From positions 1 to 64,000 of the forward strand of contig JAFVTF010000074.1 in assembly GCA_017503375.1 (NCBI GenBank): DNA of 64,000 nucleotides, written 5' to 3'. The notes beneath the pieces are model-generated. The model made no database searches. It saw only the letters and a list, made by a program, of their open reading frames with translations, and was not told the origin of the DNA. This DNA is from Lentisphaeria bacterium (GTDB lineage Bacteria > Verrucomicrobiota > Lentisphaeria > Victivallales > UBA1829). The position numbers and the translations under genes were made by a program. Shown in pieces: positions 7,881-16,105 of this stretch. Positions within the stretch are counted from its first letter, which is position 1. Every line of letters starts with the position of its first letter.

Positions 7881-9253
7881 CTTCCGTATGCCGTGGGAAC
7901 CTTGTTCCTGAAGAAGTTTGCAGCATCTTCATCATCAAAGACATCTCTGGGGGAGAGTTCAACAACTGCACCTTCCGGAACTTGGATTCCGGCAAGACGC
8001 AATCTTCTTGCATCACGGGCAGCGAGCATTTCCCGACAGGATTCCACTGAGTCAACTCCCGTTTTATTCTTTGTCGGCGCAAAACATTCCTTCCGGTCTG
8101 CTTCAAGGATCATCGTCCGCGAAGCAAACGGCAATGCATCAAAAATAAATGCTTCCAGTTTTACTGCATTGGGTTCTTCCGGTGTAACGACAATGCCGTT
8201 TTCAAAGTATGCCACTTTTTTATCAGCACGATGCCAGGGCAGTTCCAATCTTCCCGCTGCAGTCAGCCGTTCTATAAAATCAAGGGAAATTACATGAATC
8301 GCCGGACTTCCTGCAAGGAAGGATAATGTTCCATCCGGATTTGTCCGTTCCGCAAGTTCTTTCGGCATATCGCTGTATTCAATGATTTGAAGTTTGCCGC
8401 CGGTAATGCAGAAATTTCCCAGCTTTTCAAATGCGTTGGTTTTTGCCAGCATGATACTGCTCATTTCTGATTTTTCCAATGCATGCAATCCGATAAAGAA
8501 CGGATTCACAACCGGAACAAGCGGATTATCCACCTGAAAATAGGAGATATATTCCACTCCGGCTTTTTTCATGGTATCCAGCAAACCGGATTTCCGGAGA
8601 GCAAGCAAGGTTCCTCCATGACCATCCGGTGCAAGAGCAAGTGAACCGGATTCCGCAGGAAAACATTTTCCGTCGTAGCGGATCGCAGGCATTGTTCCCT
8701 GGGTGAAAAAGTGAACACTCTCTTCCGGCAATCCGAAAAATTCATTCTTCTTGAAAAATGCACGTGTATCCGCATCATTCAATTCACTGGTCATAATGAG
8801 CCAGGGAATCTGATATCCGTATTTTTCCGAAACTCTTGCAAGACTTTCGGCGAAATACTGGAACAGAGTTTTCTTTCTGACCGGGGTGATGGGGAATGTT
8901 CCTTTCGGGGCATTGTATCCCAAACGGGTTCCCTGTCCGCCGGCAACGGTCAATGCCGCAACTTTACCGGAGGAAATAAGTGCCTTCCCGGTTTCTTTTG
9001 CTTTCGCATAAAGCTCTTTCTGTTCATCTGTCCGGGGAACAAGGGGGAAAAACGGGGCAGGGGAAAGGTCAGCAGGAATTTCTGTGACAGGTTTCTGAAG
9101 AACATATTCTTTTGTCAGCTCAGAAATATAATCCCAGTCAACAGCTTGCAGCTGTTTCTTGAAATGTTCCAGTTTCTCTCCGGAAAGAGATTTCAAATGT
9201 TCCAACAGAATAGTCTGCTGATTCCGTTCCAATATTGTTTCAAGTGCTTCCAT
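7877..9253 (-). CDS. UDP-N-acetylhexosamine pyrophosphorylase-type uridylyltransferase
   Basis: The 458-aa protein belongs to the UDPGP family (eukaryote-type UAP1/AGX rather than GlmU). It would make UDP-GlcNAc, or a related UDP-sugar, from UTP and sugar-1-phosphate. The nucleotide loop is 'ALTVAGGQGTRLGYNAPKGT' (L-x-G-G-x-G-T-R-L-G). Further motifs are 'WLIMTSELND', 'PDGHGGTLLAL' (typically P-x-G-[NH]-G), 'YFQVDNPLVPVVNPFFIG' and 'KTNAFEKLGNFC'. The final ~80 residues form the usual C-terminal domain. Length is near the family norm (450-500). It is third in the dapB-rlm-dut-UAP operon and probably feeds cell-wall or glycan synthesis. Sugar specificity cannot be read from motifs alone. Confidence 0.9.
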   Translation of the reverse strand: MEALETILERNQQTILLEHLKSLSGEKLEHFKKQLQAVDWDYISELTKEYVLQKPVTEIPADLSPAPFFPLVPRTDEQKELYAKAKETGKALISSGKVAALTVAGGQGTRLGYNAPKGTFPITPVRKKTLFQYFAESLARVSEKYGYQIPWLIMTSELNDADTRAFFKKNEFFGLPEESVHFFTQGTMPAIRYDGKCFPAESGSLALAPDGHGGTLLALRKSGLLDTMKKAGVEYISYFQVDNPLVPVVNPFFIGLHALEKSEMSSIMLAKTNAFEKLGNFCITGGKLQIIEYSDMPKELAERTNPDGTLSFLAGSPAIHVISLDFIERLTAAGRLELPWHRADKKVAYFENGIVVTPEEPNAVKLEAFIFDALPFASRTMILEADRKECFAPTKNKTGVDSVESCREMLAARDARRLRLAGIQVPEGAVVELSPRDVFDDEDAANFFRNKVPTAYGR

Positions 9254-9264
9254 GCCGGAACTCC

Positions 9265-9705
9265 TTATTTTTTTCCAGTACTTCCAAAACCTCCGGCACC
9301 GCGCTGGGTGTCGGAAAGTTTGTCAACAAGTGTCATTTTTACATCGGGCAGGGCGGCGATAACCATCTGGGAAATCCGGTCCCCGCGATGAATTTCAAAG
9401 GCTGTATTCCCTGCGTTGAAAAGAATGGAACCGACTTCGCCGCGGTATCCGGCGTCCACTGTTCCGGGGCTGTTGAGGACGGTGATATAGTGTTTGGCCG
9501 CCAATCCGCTGCGGGGTCTGACCTGTGCTTCATACCCCACCGGGAGTTCCAGAAAAAGTCCGGTCGGAACAATTGCTGCTTTTCCGGGTTCAAGAATCAG
9601 ATCGACTCTGGAACGGAGATCAAATGCCGCATCGTCCGGATGAGCCTTCGCCGGAATTAAATCTTCACATCCTTCAGCCATTGTAAATTTTACTTCAATT
9701 GTCAT
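9265..9705 (-). CDS. dut: dUTP diphosphatase
   Basis: The 146-aa trimeric-type dUTPase hydrolyses dUTP to dUMP and PPi, keeping uracil out of DNA and supplying dTMP synthesis. All five motifs are visible: 'AHPDDAAFDLRS', 'PRSGLAAKH', 'NSPGTVDAGYRGEVG' (catalytic Asp in the GTVDAGYRGE core), 'RGDRISQMVI' and the C-terminal 'RGAGGFGSTGK' loop that closes on the nucleotide. The AAGGA ribosome site lies in the end of the preceding methyltransferase gene, with only two bases between stop and start. Confidence 0.97.
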   Translation of the reverse strand: MTIEVKFTMAEGCEDLIPAKAHPDDAAFDLRSRVDLILEPGKAAIVPTGLFLELPVGYEAQVRPRSGLAAKHYITVLNSPGTVDAGYRGEVGSILFNAGNTAFEIHRGDRISQMVIAALPDVKMTLVDKLSDTQRGAGGFGSTGKK

Positions 9706-9707
9706 AA

Positions 9708-10910
9708 TTAATCCTTTGTGTTTTCTGTCATTTTCGGCTCAAACAACAGGAACGTTTCCAGTCCGGCTGTTCCGGGGAACATGTCGACCGGACGGATCTG
9801 TTTGAGCTGATAACCATATTTCTTCCACTCTGCAACTTCCCGGGGAATTTCATCTGTTCCGCAAACAATATGCAGAACCCGTTCCGGTGTCCGTTTCGCC
9901 AATTCTCTGATCACGCCTCCTGCGGTTCCCATCCGCGGAGGGTCAAGAACGATCAGTTCATTCCGTTCAATATCTCTGGCAGGAAGTTTGTTCCGGAGCA
10001 GGGCAGGTGATATTTCCCCTTTGACAAAACGCATATTTTTCTGCTTGAAAAGGAATGATGCGTTGGCTGATGCCGCTTTGACTGCCGGCCCATCAATTTC
10101 AACACCGATCACACTCTTGACCGCATCAGCCATGGAAAGACCGAGCAATCCATATCCGCAATACAAATCAAGCAGAATATCATTTTTTTCCGGTTTCAGC
10201 ATTTCCCGTGCAATCCGGGCAAACATCGGCAGCATAGCCTCATTCACCTGCGAAAAAACAACCGGCGGATACATGAGTTTCAAATTGTCCAGTTTTACAG
10301 ACAGATTTTCCGGCCCGAACATCTTTTTGATTCCCATTCGCCCTTCCGGACGTTTGGATTCCAGATAATATTTTGAATCCGATTCGTCCAGATAAAGGAA
10401 AAATGCTCCGGTCTTCGGGGATTCTTTTTTGAGAACATTTGCAAAATTTTTCGCAGCATGAATCACTTTTGAATCAAATCTGTCAACATTCAGAACCAAT
10501 GCCTGATATGCTCCTGCTCCACGGATAATACAGAAATTGACATGTCCGGCAAGAACGTGATACGGTTTTGCCGCAAATGTTCTGCTGATCAAATCATAAA
10601 GTTCTTTATGGGAATCCGGTTCCAATGCAGAAACTCCTGCAAGGGTGGAATCCATATTCATCAGTTTGAATTTTCCCCGGTTGAACTCCGCTTTCCGTTT
10701 GGAATTTGCACGGTATTTCCGCGGCAGAATTGCAGGGACAGGGGAGGTCGGTTTCACTTCTTTCATCAGATTGCTCCGGCAAAACATCTCAAAAGCCCTG
10801 CGTTTCAAGTCCAGCTCTTCCGTATAATTCATCCCCGCCAGCGGTTCGGCATTCTTCGGAAGATCAGCTCCGGCACAGACGGAAAGCGCATCAAAAAAAG
10901 ATAATTGCAT
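9708..10910 (-). CDS. TrmA/RlmD-family RNA m5U methyltransferase
   Basis: The 400-aa SAM-dependent (uracil-C5) RNA methyltransferase carries a C-terminal Rossmann core: 'ILLDLYCGYGLLGLSMAD' (SAM loop), 'VIGVEIDGPAVKAA', 'LIVLDPPRMG' and the nucleophile region 'LHIVCGTDEIPRE' with the family Cys, then 'GLETFLLFEP' with the base Glu. The N-terminal half lacks the four-cysteine Fe-S cluster of RlmD and shows no clear TRAM domain, so it is closer to TrmA/RlmC in build. Whether the target is tRNA U54 or 23S rRNA cannot be told. It is second in the dapB operon. Confidence 0.88.
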   Translation of the reverse strand: MQLSFFDALSVCAGADLPKNAEPLAGMNYTEELDLKRRAFEMFCRSNLMKEVKPTSPVPAILPRKYRANSKRKAEFNRGKFKLMNMDSTLAGVSALEPDSHKELYDLISRTFAAKPYHVLAGHVNFCIIRGAGAYQALVLNVDRFDSKVIHAAKNFANVLKKESPKTGAFFLYLDESDSKYYLESKRPEGRMGIKKMFGPENLSVKLDNLKLMYPPVVFSQVNEAMLPMFARIAREMLKPEKNDILLDLYCGYGLLGLSMADAVKSVIGVEIDGPAVKAASANASFLFKQKNMRFVKGEISPALLRNKLPARDIERNELIVLDPPRMGTAGGVIRELAKRTPERVLHIVCGTDEIPREVAEWKKYGYQLKQIRPVDMFPGTAGLETFLLFEPKMTENTKD

Positions 10911-10933
10911 TGTGAACTGTTCTTCCGTATTGA

Positions 10934-11737
10934 TTATTTCAGACCGAGTACATCGCGCATATCATAGAACCCGGGTTTTGCTGTTTCCAGAAATGCAACA
11001 GCCCGGACAGCTCCCTTTGCAAATGTGTTGCGGCTGGAGGCTTTGTGTGTCAATTCAAAACGTTCCCCGATTCCGCAGAACATCAGGGTGTGATCTCCGA
11101 CAATATCGCCGCCGCGAACTGCATGCATACCGATTTCATGATCTGTTCTGGCTCCGGTGATTCCTTCTCTGCCGTGACGGATCACTTCGTCATACTTCCA
11201 GCCTTTTGCATTGCATACTGTTTGGGCAAGAGTGACAGCCGTACCGCTGGGCGCATCTTTCTTCTGATTGTGATGTCCTTCCACGATTTCAATATCGAAA
11301 CCATCAAGAACTTTTGCTGCAATTTCGGAAAGATAGAACAGCAGGTTTACGCCGATACTGTAATTTGATGCAAGAATGATTCTGGCTCCGTTATCTGCCA
11401 GGTTATGGATTTTCTGAACAGCTTCAGCTGGCAGGGCAGTCGTTCCAATCACAATAGCACAGTTCTTTGCCGCCGCAGCAGAGGCTATGGCAACAGTATC
11501 TCCGCCAACGGAAAAGTCAATAATTGCATCCGCATCCTTCAATGCTTCTTCCAGGGAGGCTGTAATCAACACTCCGCATGCAGGATGTCCGGCAACTTCG
11601 GCAGCATCTTTTCCGATAAAGGGACATGCAGGATGTTCCAGCGCACCCGCCAGAGTCATGCCGGGATGTTCCAGAACATTGGATACAAGAAGTCTGCCCA
11701 TTCTTCCGGCAGCACCGATAATTGCTACTTTAGCCAT
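10934..11737 (-). CDS. dapB: 4-hydroxy-tetrahydrodipicolinate reductase
   Basis: The 267-aa enzyme reduces 4-hydroxy-tetrahydrodipicolinate with NAD(P)H in the lysine/diaminopimelate pathway. It shows the dinucleotide fold 'VAIIGAAGRMGRLL', 'IDFSVGGDT', 'VIGTTALPAEA' and 'ASNYSIGVNLLF', and the family signature 'EGHHNQKKDAPSGTA' holding the catalytic His-His and Lys. Length is typical. AAAGGA precedes the ATG and a strong promoter lies ~85 bases upstream. It heads the operon running to 7094. No other dap gene is adjacent. Confidence 0.97.
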   Translation of the reverse strand: MAKVAIIGAAGRMGRLLVSNVLEHPGMTLAGALEHPACPFIGKDAAEVAGHPACGVLITASLEEALKDADAIIDFSVGGDTVAIASAAAAKNCAIVIGTTALPAEAVQKIHNLADNGARIILASNYSIGVNLLFYLSEIAAKVLDGFDIEIVEGHHNQKKDAPSGTAVTLAQTVCNAKGWKYDEVIRHGREGITGARTDHEIGMHAVRGGDIVGDHTLMFCGIGERFELTHKASSRNTFAKGAVRAVAFLETAKPGFYDMRDVLGLK

Positions 11738-11822
11738 AATAACGTTCCTTTCAATATTGTAGTTCGAGAATTTCCGTCAGAATATCCACTCTCTTTGATA
11801 TGCACTTATCGTTACATCTGGT

Positions 11823-11851
11823 AATGTACCATTCTATTCCTGTTTTGTCAA
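11823..11851 (-). promoter_or_regulatory. Promoter of the dapB operon
   Basis: On the minus strand TTGACA (11851-11846), 17 bases, TACATT (11828-11823). The -35 is perfect. It lies in the 373-base gap between dapB and the ECF sigma gene. Confidence 0.65.
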
Positions 11852-11984
11852 GGCGGAAACAGCGGAAATCTCAAGTAGTTTTCTGTCAAATCCGGCATAG
11901 AGAGATTTTTTTTAGCAGAGGCTTTTCCGTTAAAAACAGCTGATAAAAACAGTATATTCATACTTTTTTTGAAAAAATACTGAC

Positions 11985-12012
11985 TTGAAAAAATCTTTTT
12001 CGAGTGTATTGT
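11985..12012 (+). promoter_or_regulatory. Promoter and structured leader of the ECF sigma/anti-sigma pair
   Basis: TTGAAA (11985-11990), 16 bases, TATTGT (12007-12012). TTGAAAAAAT also occurs 15 bases further upstream, so the element is partly duplicated. The ~95-base leader to ATG 12111 contains a CCCAA/TTGGG hairpin near 12025-12043 and the palindrome TTTCTATAGAAA at 12062-12073. Nothing else is seen in the gap. Confidence 0.45.
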
Positions 12013-12110
12013 GTAAGCTAAATCCCCAACGTTATCTTGGGAAAGCAAGTATCCGGCAGCTTTTCTATAGAAATTACCGGAAAAAACTTTTTCATAAAAG
12101 GTTGTGTTTT

Positions 12111-12746
12111 ATGCAGACAGAAGAAGAAAAGAAACTACAGATGCAGGAAACAGCAGAACTGATTGCAGCATTCAAAGATGGAAAACTGGAAAGCTTCGAT
12201 AAGCTGGTTATCATGTATTCTCCCCAATTGTACCGTACAGCTTATGGTCTGCTGGGGTCAAAGCAGGATGCCGAAGAAGTCGTACAGGATGCTTTTGTCC
12301 GTGCGTTTCGCGCATTGAATAATTTCAGAGGGGATTCAAGTTTTGAAACATGGATGCACAGAATTACTGTCAATCTGGCAAGAAACAAGTTTCATTGGAA
12401 CCGCCGCAGAGGCGAAGGACAGATGACCAGCATCTCCCATGTGTCCGATGATGAACGCGAACAGCGCGATCTTTTGTTTCCCGATGATCGGCTGCGTCCG
12501 GATTTTTCTTTGGAAAATTCAGAAATTGAACACGAAATTATGGATGGTCTATCCCGTTTGCCGGAATCTCTCCGTGAAACAATGGTGCTCCGTCATCTTT
12601 CTGATCTTCCATACGAAAAGATAGCGGAACAGCTCTCCTGCAAGGTGGGGACTGTCAAATCAAGGCTTGCAAGAGGCAGGGAACTGCTCAGAGAATATTT
12701 AGTCTCAAAAGAAATACCGGAAAATCAAACAAAAAGGAGTATCTGA
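12111..12746 (+). CDS. ECF-type RNA polymerase sigma factor
   Basis: The 211-aa sigma factor starts at ATG 12111 with AAAGG upstream; a longer frame from 11985 would run through the promoter. Region 2 spans ~25-95 with 'FDKLVIMYSPQLYRTAYGLL', 'DAEEVVQDAFVRAFRAL' and 'FETWMHRITVNLARNKF'. Region 4 spans ~140-200 with 'LSRLPESLRETMVLRHLSDL', 'YEKIAEQLSCKVGTVKSRLA' and 'RGRELLREYL'. It lies three bases before an anti-sigma factor, the usual arrangement for membrane-controlled stress response. The stimulus and regulon are unknown. Confidence 0.95.
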   Translation: MQTEEEKKLQMQETAELIAAFKDGKLESFDKLVIMYSPQLYRTAYGLLGSKQDAEEVVQDAFVRAFRALNNFRGDSSFETWMHRITVNLARNKFHWNRRRGEGQMTSISHVSDDEREQRDLLFPDDRLRPDFSLENSEIEHEIMDGLSRLPESLRETMVLRHLSDLPYEKIAEQLSCKVGTVKSRLARGRELLREYLVSKEIPENQTKRSI

Positions 12747-12748
12747 AA

Positions 12749-13489
12749 ATGAAAAATAATCCCCTGTTTCATAACTGTCCTTCAGAAGAACAGCTTTCTG
12801 AATATTTCGACAGGGAAAGCTCCCTTCAGAGTGAAATTGAACAGCATGTGAAAGATTGTCTCCTTTGCCGTGCATATCTCGACTCTCTTGAAAAATTAGA
12901 TCAATCAATGAAAAATGCTGTTAACAGAAGTTGCGGAACTGATAAAGAAATTGCAGCAAAAATTTCAACAAGAGTCAAGACTTCATTGAAAGAAAACAAT
13001 ATAAAAAGAACTGGTATATTTTTCTTATCTCCTGTTGTTTGGCGGGCTGGTGTTTTGCTTGTAATCGGTTGCGGCATTGGTTTTCTGCTCTGGAAAGAAT
13101 CCTCTCAGACAAAAGAAAATCAACTTTCTCAGAATAATAAAATTCAAAAATCAGCCTATGTCTCCGCTGCATTTGTTCCTTCGGGCAATGTTTCAAAGAA
13201 AAATTCACAGGGAGATGATATAAAAAATGCAGAAATAAAGCACCATTGGAAAGCCTCAAAAAATATTGGTGCTTGTCTGCCAAATATTTTGAAGCAATGC
13301 GGAATTCCTGAAAAATCTTTAAGAAAAACAAACGCCGGATGGATTCTTGCGTGTAAACTTAATATGAAAGATTTGAACAGATTTAAAACGTTTTGTCTTG
13401 ATACCGGCTGTCAGTTGATTTATTCTGATAGTTCCAATATTAATGATTCTGATAAAACGTTCGATTATGAAGCTGTCTTTGTTGAGTAA
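12749..13489 (+). CDS. Membrane-anchored anti-sigma factor with zinc-binding ZAS motif
   Basis: The 246-aa protein has an N-terminal cytosolic domain with 'HVKDCLLC' (H33-x3-C37-x2-C40), the zinc-binding anti-sigma signature. One membrane helix follows at ~93-112 ('GVLLVIGCGIGFLLW'), then a Ser/Asn/Lys-rich linker and a ~100-residue C-terminal sensor-like domain ('NILKQCGIPEKSLRKTNAGW') that I do not recognise. It should hold the upstream ECF sigma factor inactive until an envelope signal releases it. An AGGAG site overlaps the sigma stop, so the two are translationally linked. Confidence 0.9.
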   Translation: MKNNPLFHNCPSEEQLSEYFDRESSLQSEIEQHVKDCLLCRAYLDSLEKLDQSMKNAVNRSCGTDKEIAAKISTRVKTSLKENNIKRTGIFFLSPVVWRAGVLLVIGCGIGFLLWKESSQTKENQLSQNNKIQKSAYVSAAFVPSGNVSKKNSQGDDIKNAEIKHHWKASKNIGACLPNILKQCGIPEKSLRKTNAGWILACKLNMKDLNRFKTFCLDTGCQLIYSDSSNINDSDKTFDYEAVFVE

Positions 13490-13511
13490 CTTTTACTGAA
13501 GATTTTTATTA

Positions 13512-13537
13512 AGTATCAATAAGTATCGTCTAGTATC
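13512..13537 (+). repeat. Three AGTATC direct repeats on a 10-bp period
   Basis: AGTATC starts at 13512, 13522 and 13532, one helical turn apart, and TTTTTTT follows. It lies between the convergent anti-sigma and radical SAM genes. The spacing would place the three copies on one face of the helix. Confidence 0.5.
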
Positions 13538-13637
13538 GTTTTTTTATGGAATTATTCTGCATTTCTCTTCGCCAGCCATCTTTCTTTATAGGGCGTTTTG
13601 ATGAGCTTTACAAATTATTGCCGGAGTCTTTTTTGTG

Positions 13638-14372
13638 TTATCTGGCTTTGCTGATAAATGTAACCGGAACAATATTGTTCAATGCAGCTGCAAATTTTTC
13701 CATTGTTTCATCATCTGCGGGTGCAAGATCAGCGATTACTCCGGGACGATCAAGGGTATTGAGTTGAATTGCATCCGGATGGATTTTCTCAACCAGCTTT
13801 TCAAACCGCGCCAGACTTTCATCGGAATCATTGATTCCAGGGGCAATAAACATTTCCAAAGCCATATAGATTCCCGGATAAATCCGATGAAATTCCGCAA
13901 TGCCATCCACCAGTTTTTCCAACGTTTCACCCCGTACCGGACGGTTGATTTTAAGGTATTCCTCTTCATTGGAAGCGTCCAGCGATGGAATGATCATATC
14001 CAATCCGGCAAGTTCCTGCTGAAGCACTTTATCTTTCAAAAGCAATCCGTTTGTGAGCAGGCAGACCTTGCTGCGGGAATGGAATTGTTTCAAATGATTG
14101 ATGACTCTTCCAATACCGGAATTGAGTGTTGGTTCTCCAGCCCCGGAAAATGTAATATAATCCGGCATTGGAATTTCAGACAAGACCTGATCAATTTCCT
14201 CAAGAACCTCATTGATATCAACATATTCCTTGCGTTCAATCGTCAGGTTGGTTGTAGCTCGCGCTTCGCAGTAAATACAGTCCAAAGGACAAACTTTCGG
14301 AATGATTAAATCCACACCCAGAGATTTTCCCAGCCGGCGGGAGTTTATCGGCCCGTAAATATGTTTTCTCAT
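13638..14372 (-). CDS. Radical SAM protein (COG0731-like Fe-S oxidoreductase)
   Basis: The 244-aa protein starts at ATG 14372, chosen for its GGAG nine bases upstream and because family members begin near 'KHIYGPINSRRLGKSLGVDL'. The cluster motif is 'CPLDCIYCEA' (C-x3-C-x2-C), followed by 'ITFSGAGEPTLN' (the GGE-type SAM contact) and 'LLTNGLLL'. The late 'NTLDRPGVIADLAP' is typical of this group, which is related to wyosine-type TYW1 proteins but shorter. The substrate is unknown. It stands alone, convergent with the anti-sigma gene. Confidence 0.88.
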   Translation of the reverse strand: MRKHIYGPINSRRLGKSLGVDLIIPKVCPLDCIYCEARATTNLTIERKEYVDINEVLEEIDQVLSEIPMPDYITFSGAGEPTLNSGIGRVINHLKQFHSRSKVCLLTNGLLLKDKVLQQELAGLDMIIPSLDASNEEEYLKINRPVRGETLEKLVDGIAEFHRIYPGIYMALEMFIAPGINDSDESLARFEKLVEKIHPDAIQLNTLDRPGVIADLAPADDETMEKFAAALNNIVPVTFISKAR

Positions 14373-14512
14373 CAAGAAACACTCCGTAATTTTTCTATCT
14401 TCAAACAGGAACAATACCTGAGTAAGAACGTATCGTATAACTGGGTAATATATCTCTGTTGCGGTCGATTTGCAAATGAAAAGTGATTTTTATGGTTATA
14501 TTTTTCTCTGAA

Positions 14513-14713
14513 TCTCTGTTTCCCATAAGTGCTGGTAAACTTTTCTGATCTTTTAACCCAAAGATGATATTTCGATTTTGTATCGCAAAAACCGGAATGA
14601 CGCAAAAAAAAAGGTTTGAACAAGGGATGGGGGAGGGGAAGAAGGGAAAACTTTCCGGAAAAGTTCTTTTCTTCTTCCCCGATCACAAATCAATCTTTAG
14701 GAGGAACTGTGCC
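14513..14713 (+). repeat. Dispersed intergenic hairpin repeat, copy A
   Basis: The 343-base gap between the radical SAM gene and the FAD oxidoreductase holds a copy of an element also found at 19868-20018. Shared blocks are CTCTGT..TGGTAAA, the hairpin core (left arm ending ATTTTG at 14580, loop TATCG, right arm CAAAAACCGGAATGAC at 14586-14601), a following CGCAAAAA, and an end block like CAATCTTTAGGAGGAACTG. The stem has one bulge and two mismatches but keeps G-U pairs. A purine-rich insert makes it longer than copy B. Confidence 0.5.
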
Positions 14714-14715
14714 TG

Positions 14716-16023
14716 TTATGAAAGAAAGGCTCCAATCGCTTCCAGCTGTTTGTGAATTTCAACTCCGGAAATTTCCGGAACAGGAATATTTTCTTTTACA
14801 GAATATGCTGCCGCGATACCGGCAGCCTGTCCGATGGAGCATACCGGAGGCATCACGCGGATACTGCTGTGAAGCGCATGGTCTACTGAAATTGCACGGC
14901 AGGCCATCAACAGGTTTTTGCTGCCTTCCGGAACAATCGCTCCAAAGCGGATTTCATACCAGTCTTTTCCGTCAATGCGCTGAATTTCCGTTCCTGTCCC
15001 GCTGGGATTATGAATATCAATCATATAATTGCAGCGGACGATGGAATCGGGATACTTTGCCCGATTGAAGAAGTCTTCCTGCGTCTGATAAACCATTCCG
15101 CGGATTCTGCGGCTTTCCCGGATTCCCACATGAGATGCAATGGAATGAAGTCTTGCATTTTCAAAACCGGAGACATATTTCCGGAAGAATGCAAGATATT
15201 CCCGGATCTGTTTTCTTCCTTCAATTTCCGCTTCGGAAAGTTCAACTGCATTGACACCGCTCTTTTTGACAATACGGGTTGTATTGAAGTGGATCACATC
15301 GTTATCCAGCATATAGAAGTAGAGAACATTTTCGCGGAGACAGTCAATTTCTCCTCTTGCTTTTGCTTCATCATACAGACGGTTGATTTCTGTGCGTTCA
15401 GGCATCCGGTCTTTATCAACATGACTGAGTTTGAAGCAGGTTGTCATTGGCTGACAGTAGCCTTCTTCATTCCCGAATTCCTGTTTGCATCCGGCAAGAA
15501 CTGCCAGGTCTCCATCGCCTGTGGCATCAATAAAAACTTTGCTTTCGATTGCAGCTAATCCGGATTTTGACTGGAAAACAGCATATTTGATTTTCCCATC
15601 TTCTTTGATAACATCAGCCAATGTATGATGATAAAGAATTTTTGCTCCTGCTTCAAAGATCATATCTTCCATTGCAAGCATGGCATCTTCTTTGACGATG
15701 GGGAATACTCTGTATTCCTGAATGGGAGGAACGTTTTTCCGTTCTTTATCTGTCCGGTATTTTTCCATCTGTCTGCACCATTCAAGGTAAACAGGTCTGT
15801 CCAGGGCTTTTCCATCGCAATGATTGGGCATGAAGGGGGTGACTTCACCATGGAAAGCCATGCCTCCGAGGCATCCGTAACGTTCCACGAGCAAAGTTTT
15901 TGCTCCGTTTCTGGCAGCCATCACCGCGGCACCGAGACCGCCCGGTCCACCGCCGACAACCAGAACATCTGTTTCAGCAATAACGGGAATCTGCATATCT
16001 TTGTTGTAGGAAATTTTTTTCAT
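14716..16023 (-). CDS. FAD-dependent oxidoreductase (FAD_oxidored family)
   Basis: The 435-aa protein has 'ETDVLVVGGGPGGLGAAVMA' (GxGxxG dinucleotide fold) at ~17-36, 'LLVERYGCLGGMAFHGEV' typical of the family, 'KVFIDATGDGDLAVLAGC' at ~165 and 'IGQAAGIAAAYSV' near the end. It has no signal peptide. These proteins are abundant in Lentisphaerota, Planctomycetota and Bacteroidota near polysaccharide genes; the substrate is generally unknown, with sugar-derived or xanthan-like roles suggested. AAGGAG precedes the ATG, and the promoter at 16057-16085 separates it from the DUF4838 gene upstream. Confidence 0.88.
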   Translation of the reverse strand: MKKISYNKDMQIPVIAETDVLVVGGGPGGLGAAVMAARNGAKTLLVERYGCLGGMAFHGEVTPFMPNHCDGKALDRPVYLEWCRQMEKYRTDKERKNVPPIQEYRVFPIVKEDAMLAMEDMIFEAGAKILYHHTLADVIKEDGKIKYAVFQSKSGLAAIESKVFIDATGDGDLAVLAGCKQEFGNEEGYCQPMTTCFKLSHVDKDRMPERTEINRLYDEAKARGEIDCLRENVLYFYMLDNDVIHFNTTRIVKKSGVNAVELSEAEIEGRKQIREYLAFFRKYVSGFENARLHSIASHVGIRESRRIRGMVYQTQEDFFNRAKYPDSIVRCNYMIDIHNPSGTGTEIQRIDGKDWYEIRFGAIVPEGSKNLLMACRAISVDHALHSSIRVMPPVCSIGQAAGIAAAYSVKENIPVPEISGVEIHKQLEAIGAFLS

Positions 16024-16056
16024 TTCAACTCCTTTTTGTATAATTGTGTCGGAACT

Positions 16057-16096
16057 AATATATAACAGCGGGAGGACTTTTTCAAGTGATCCCGCT
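16057..16096 (-). promoter_or_regulatory. Promoter of the FAD oxidoreductase with overlapping inverted repeat
   Basis: On the minus strand TTGAAA (16085-16080), 17 bases, TATATT (16062-16057). A perfect 7-bp inverted repeat, AGCGGGA (16067-16073) and TCCCGCT (16090-16096), brackets the -35. It may be an operator, or the weak terminator of the DUF4838 gene just upstream. Confidence 0.5.
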
Positions 16097-16105
16097 ACGG
16101 AATTA

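Noticed and set aside
13512-13537. AGTATC triplet as a CRISPR remnant
   Set aside because: The repeat is only 6 bases with 4-base spacers; no cas gene is present.
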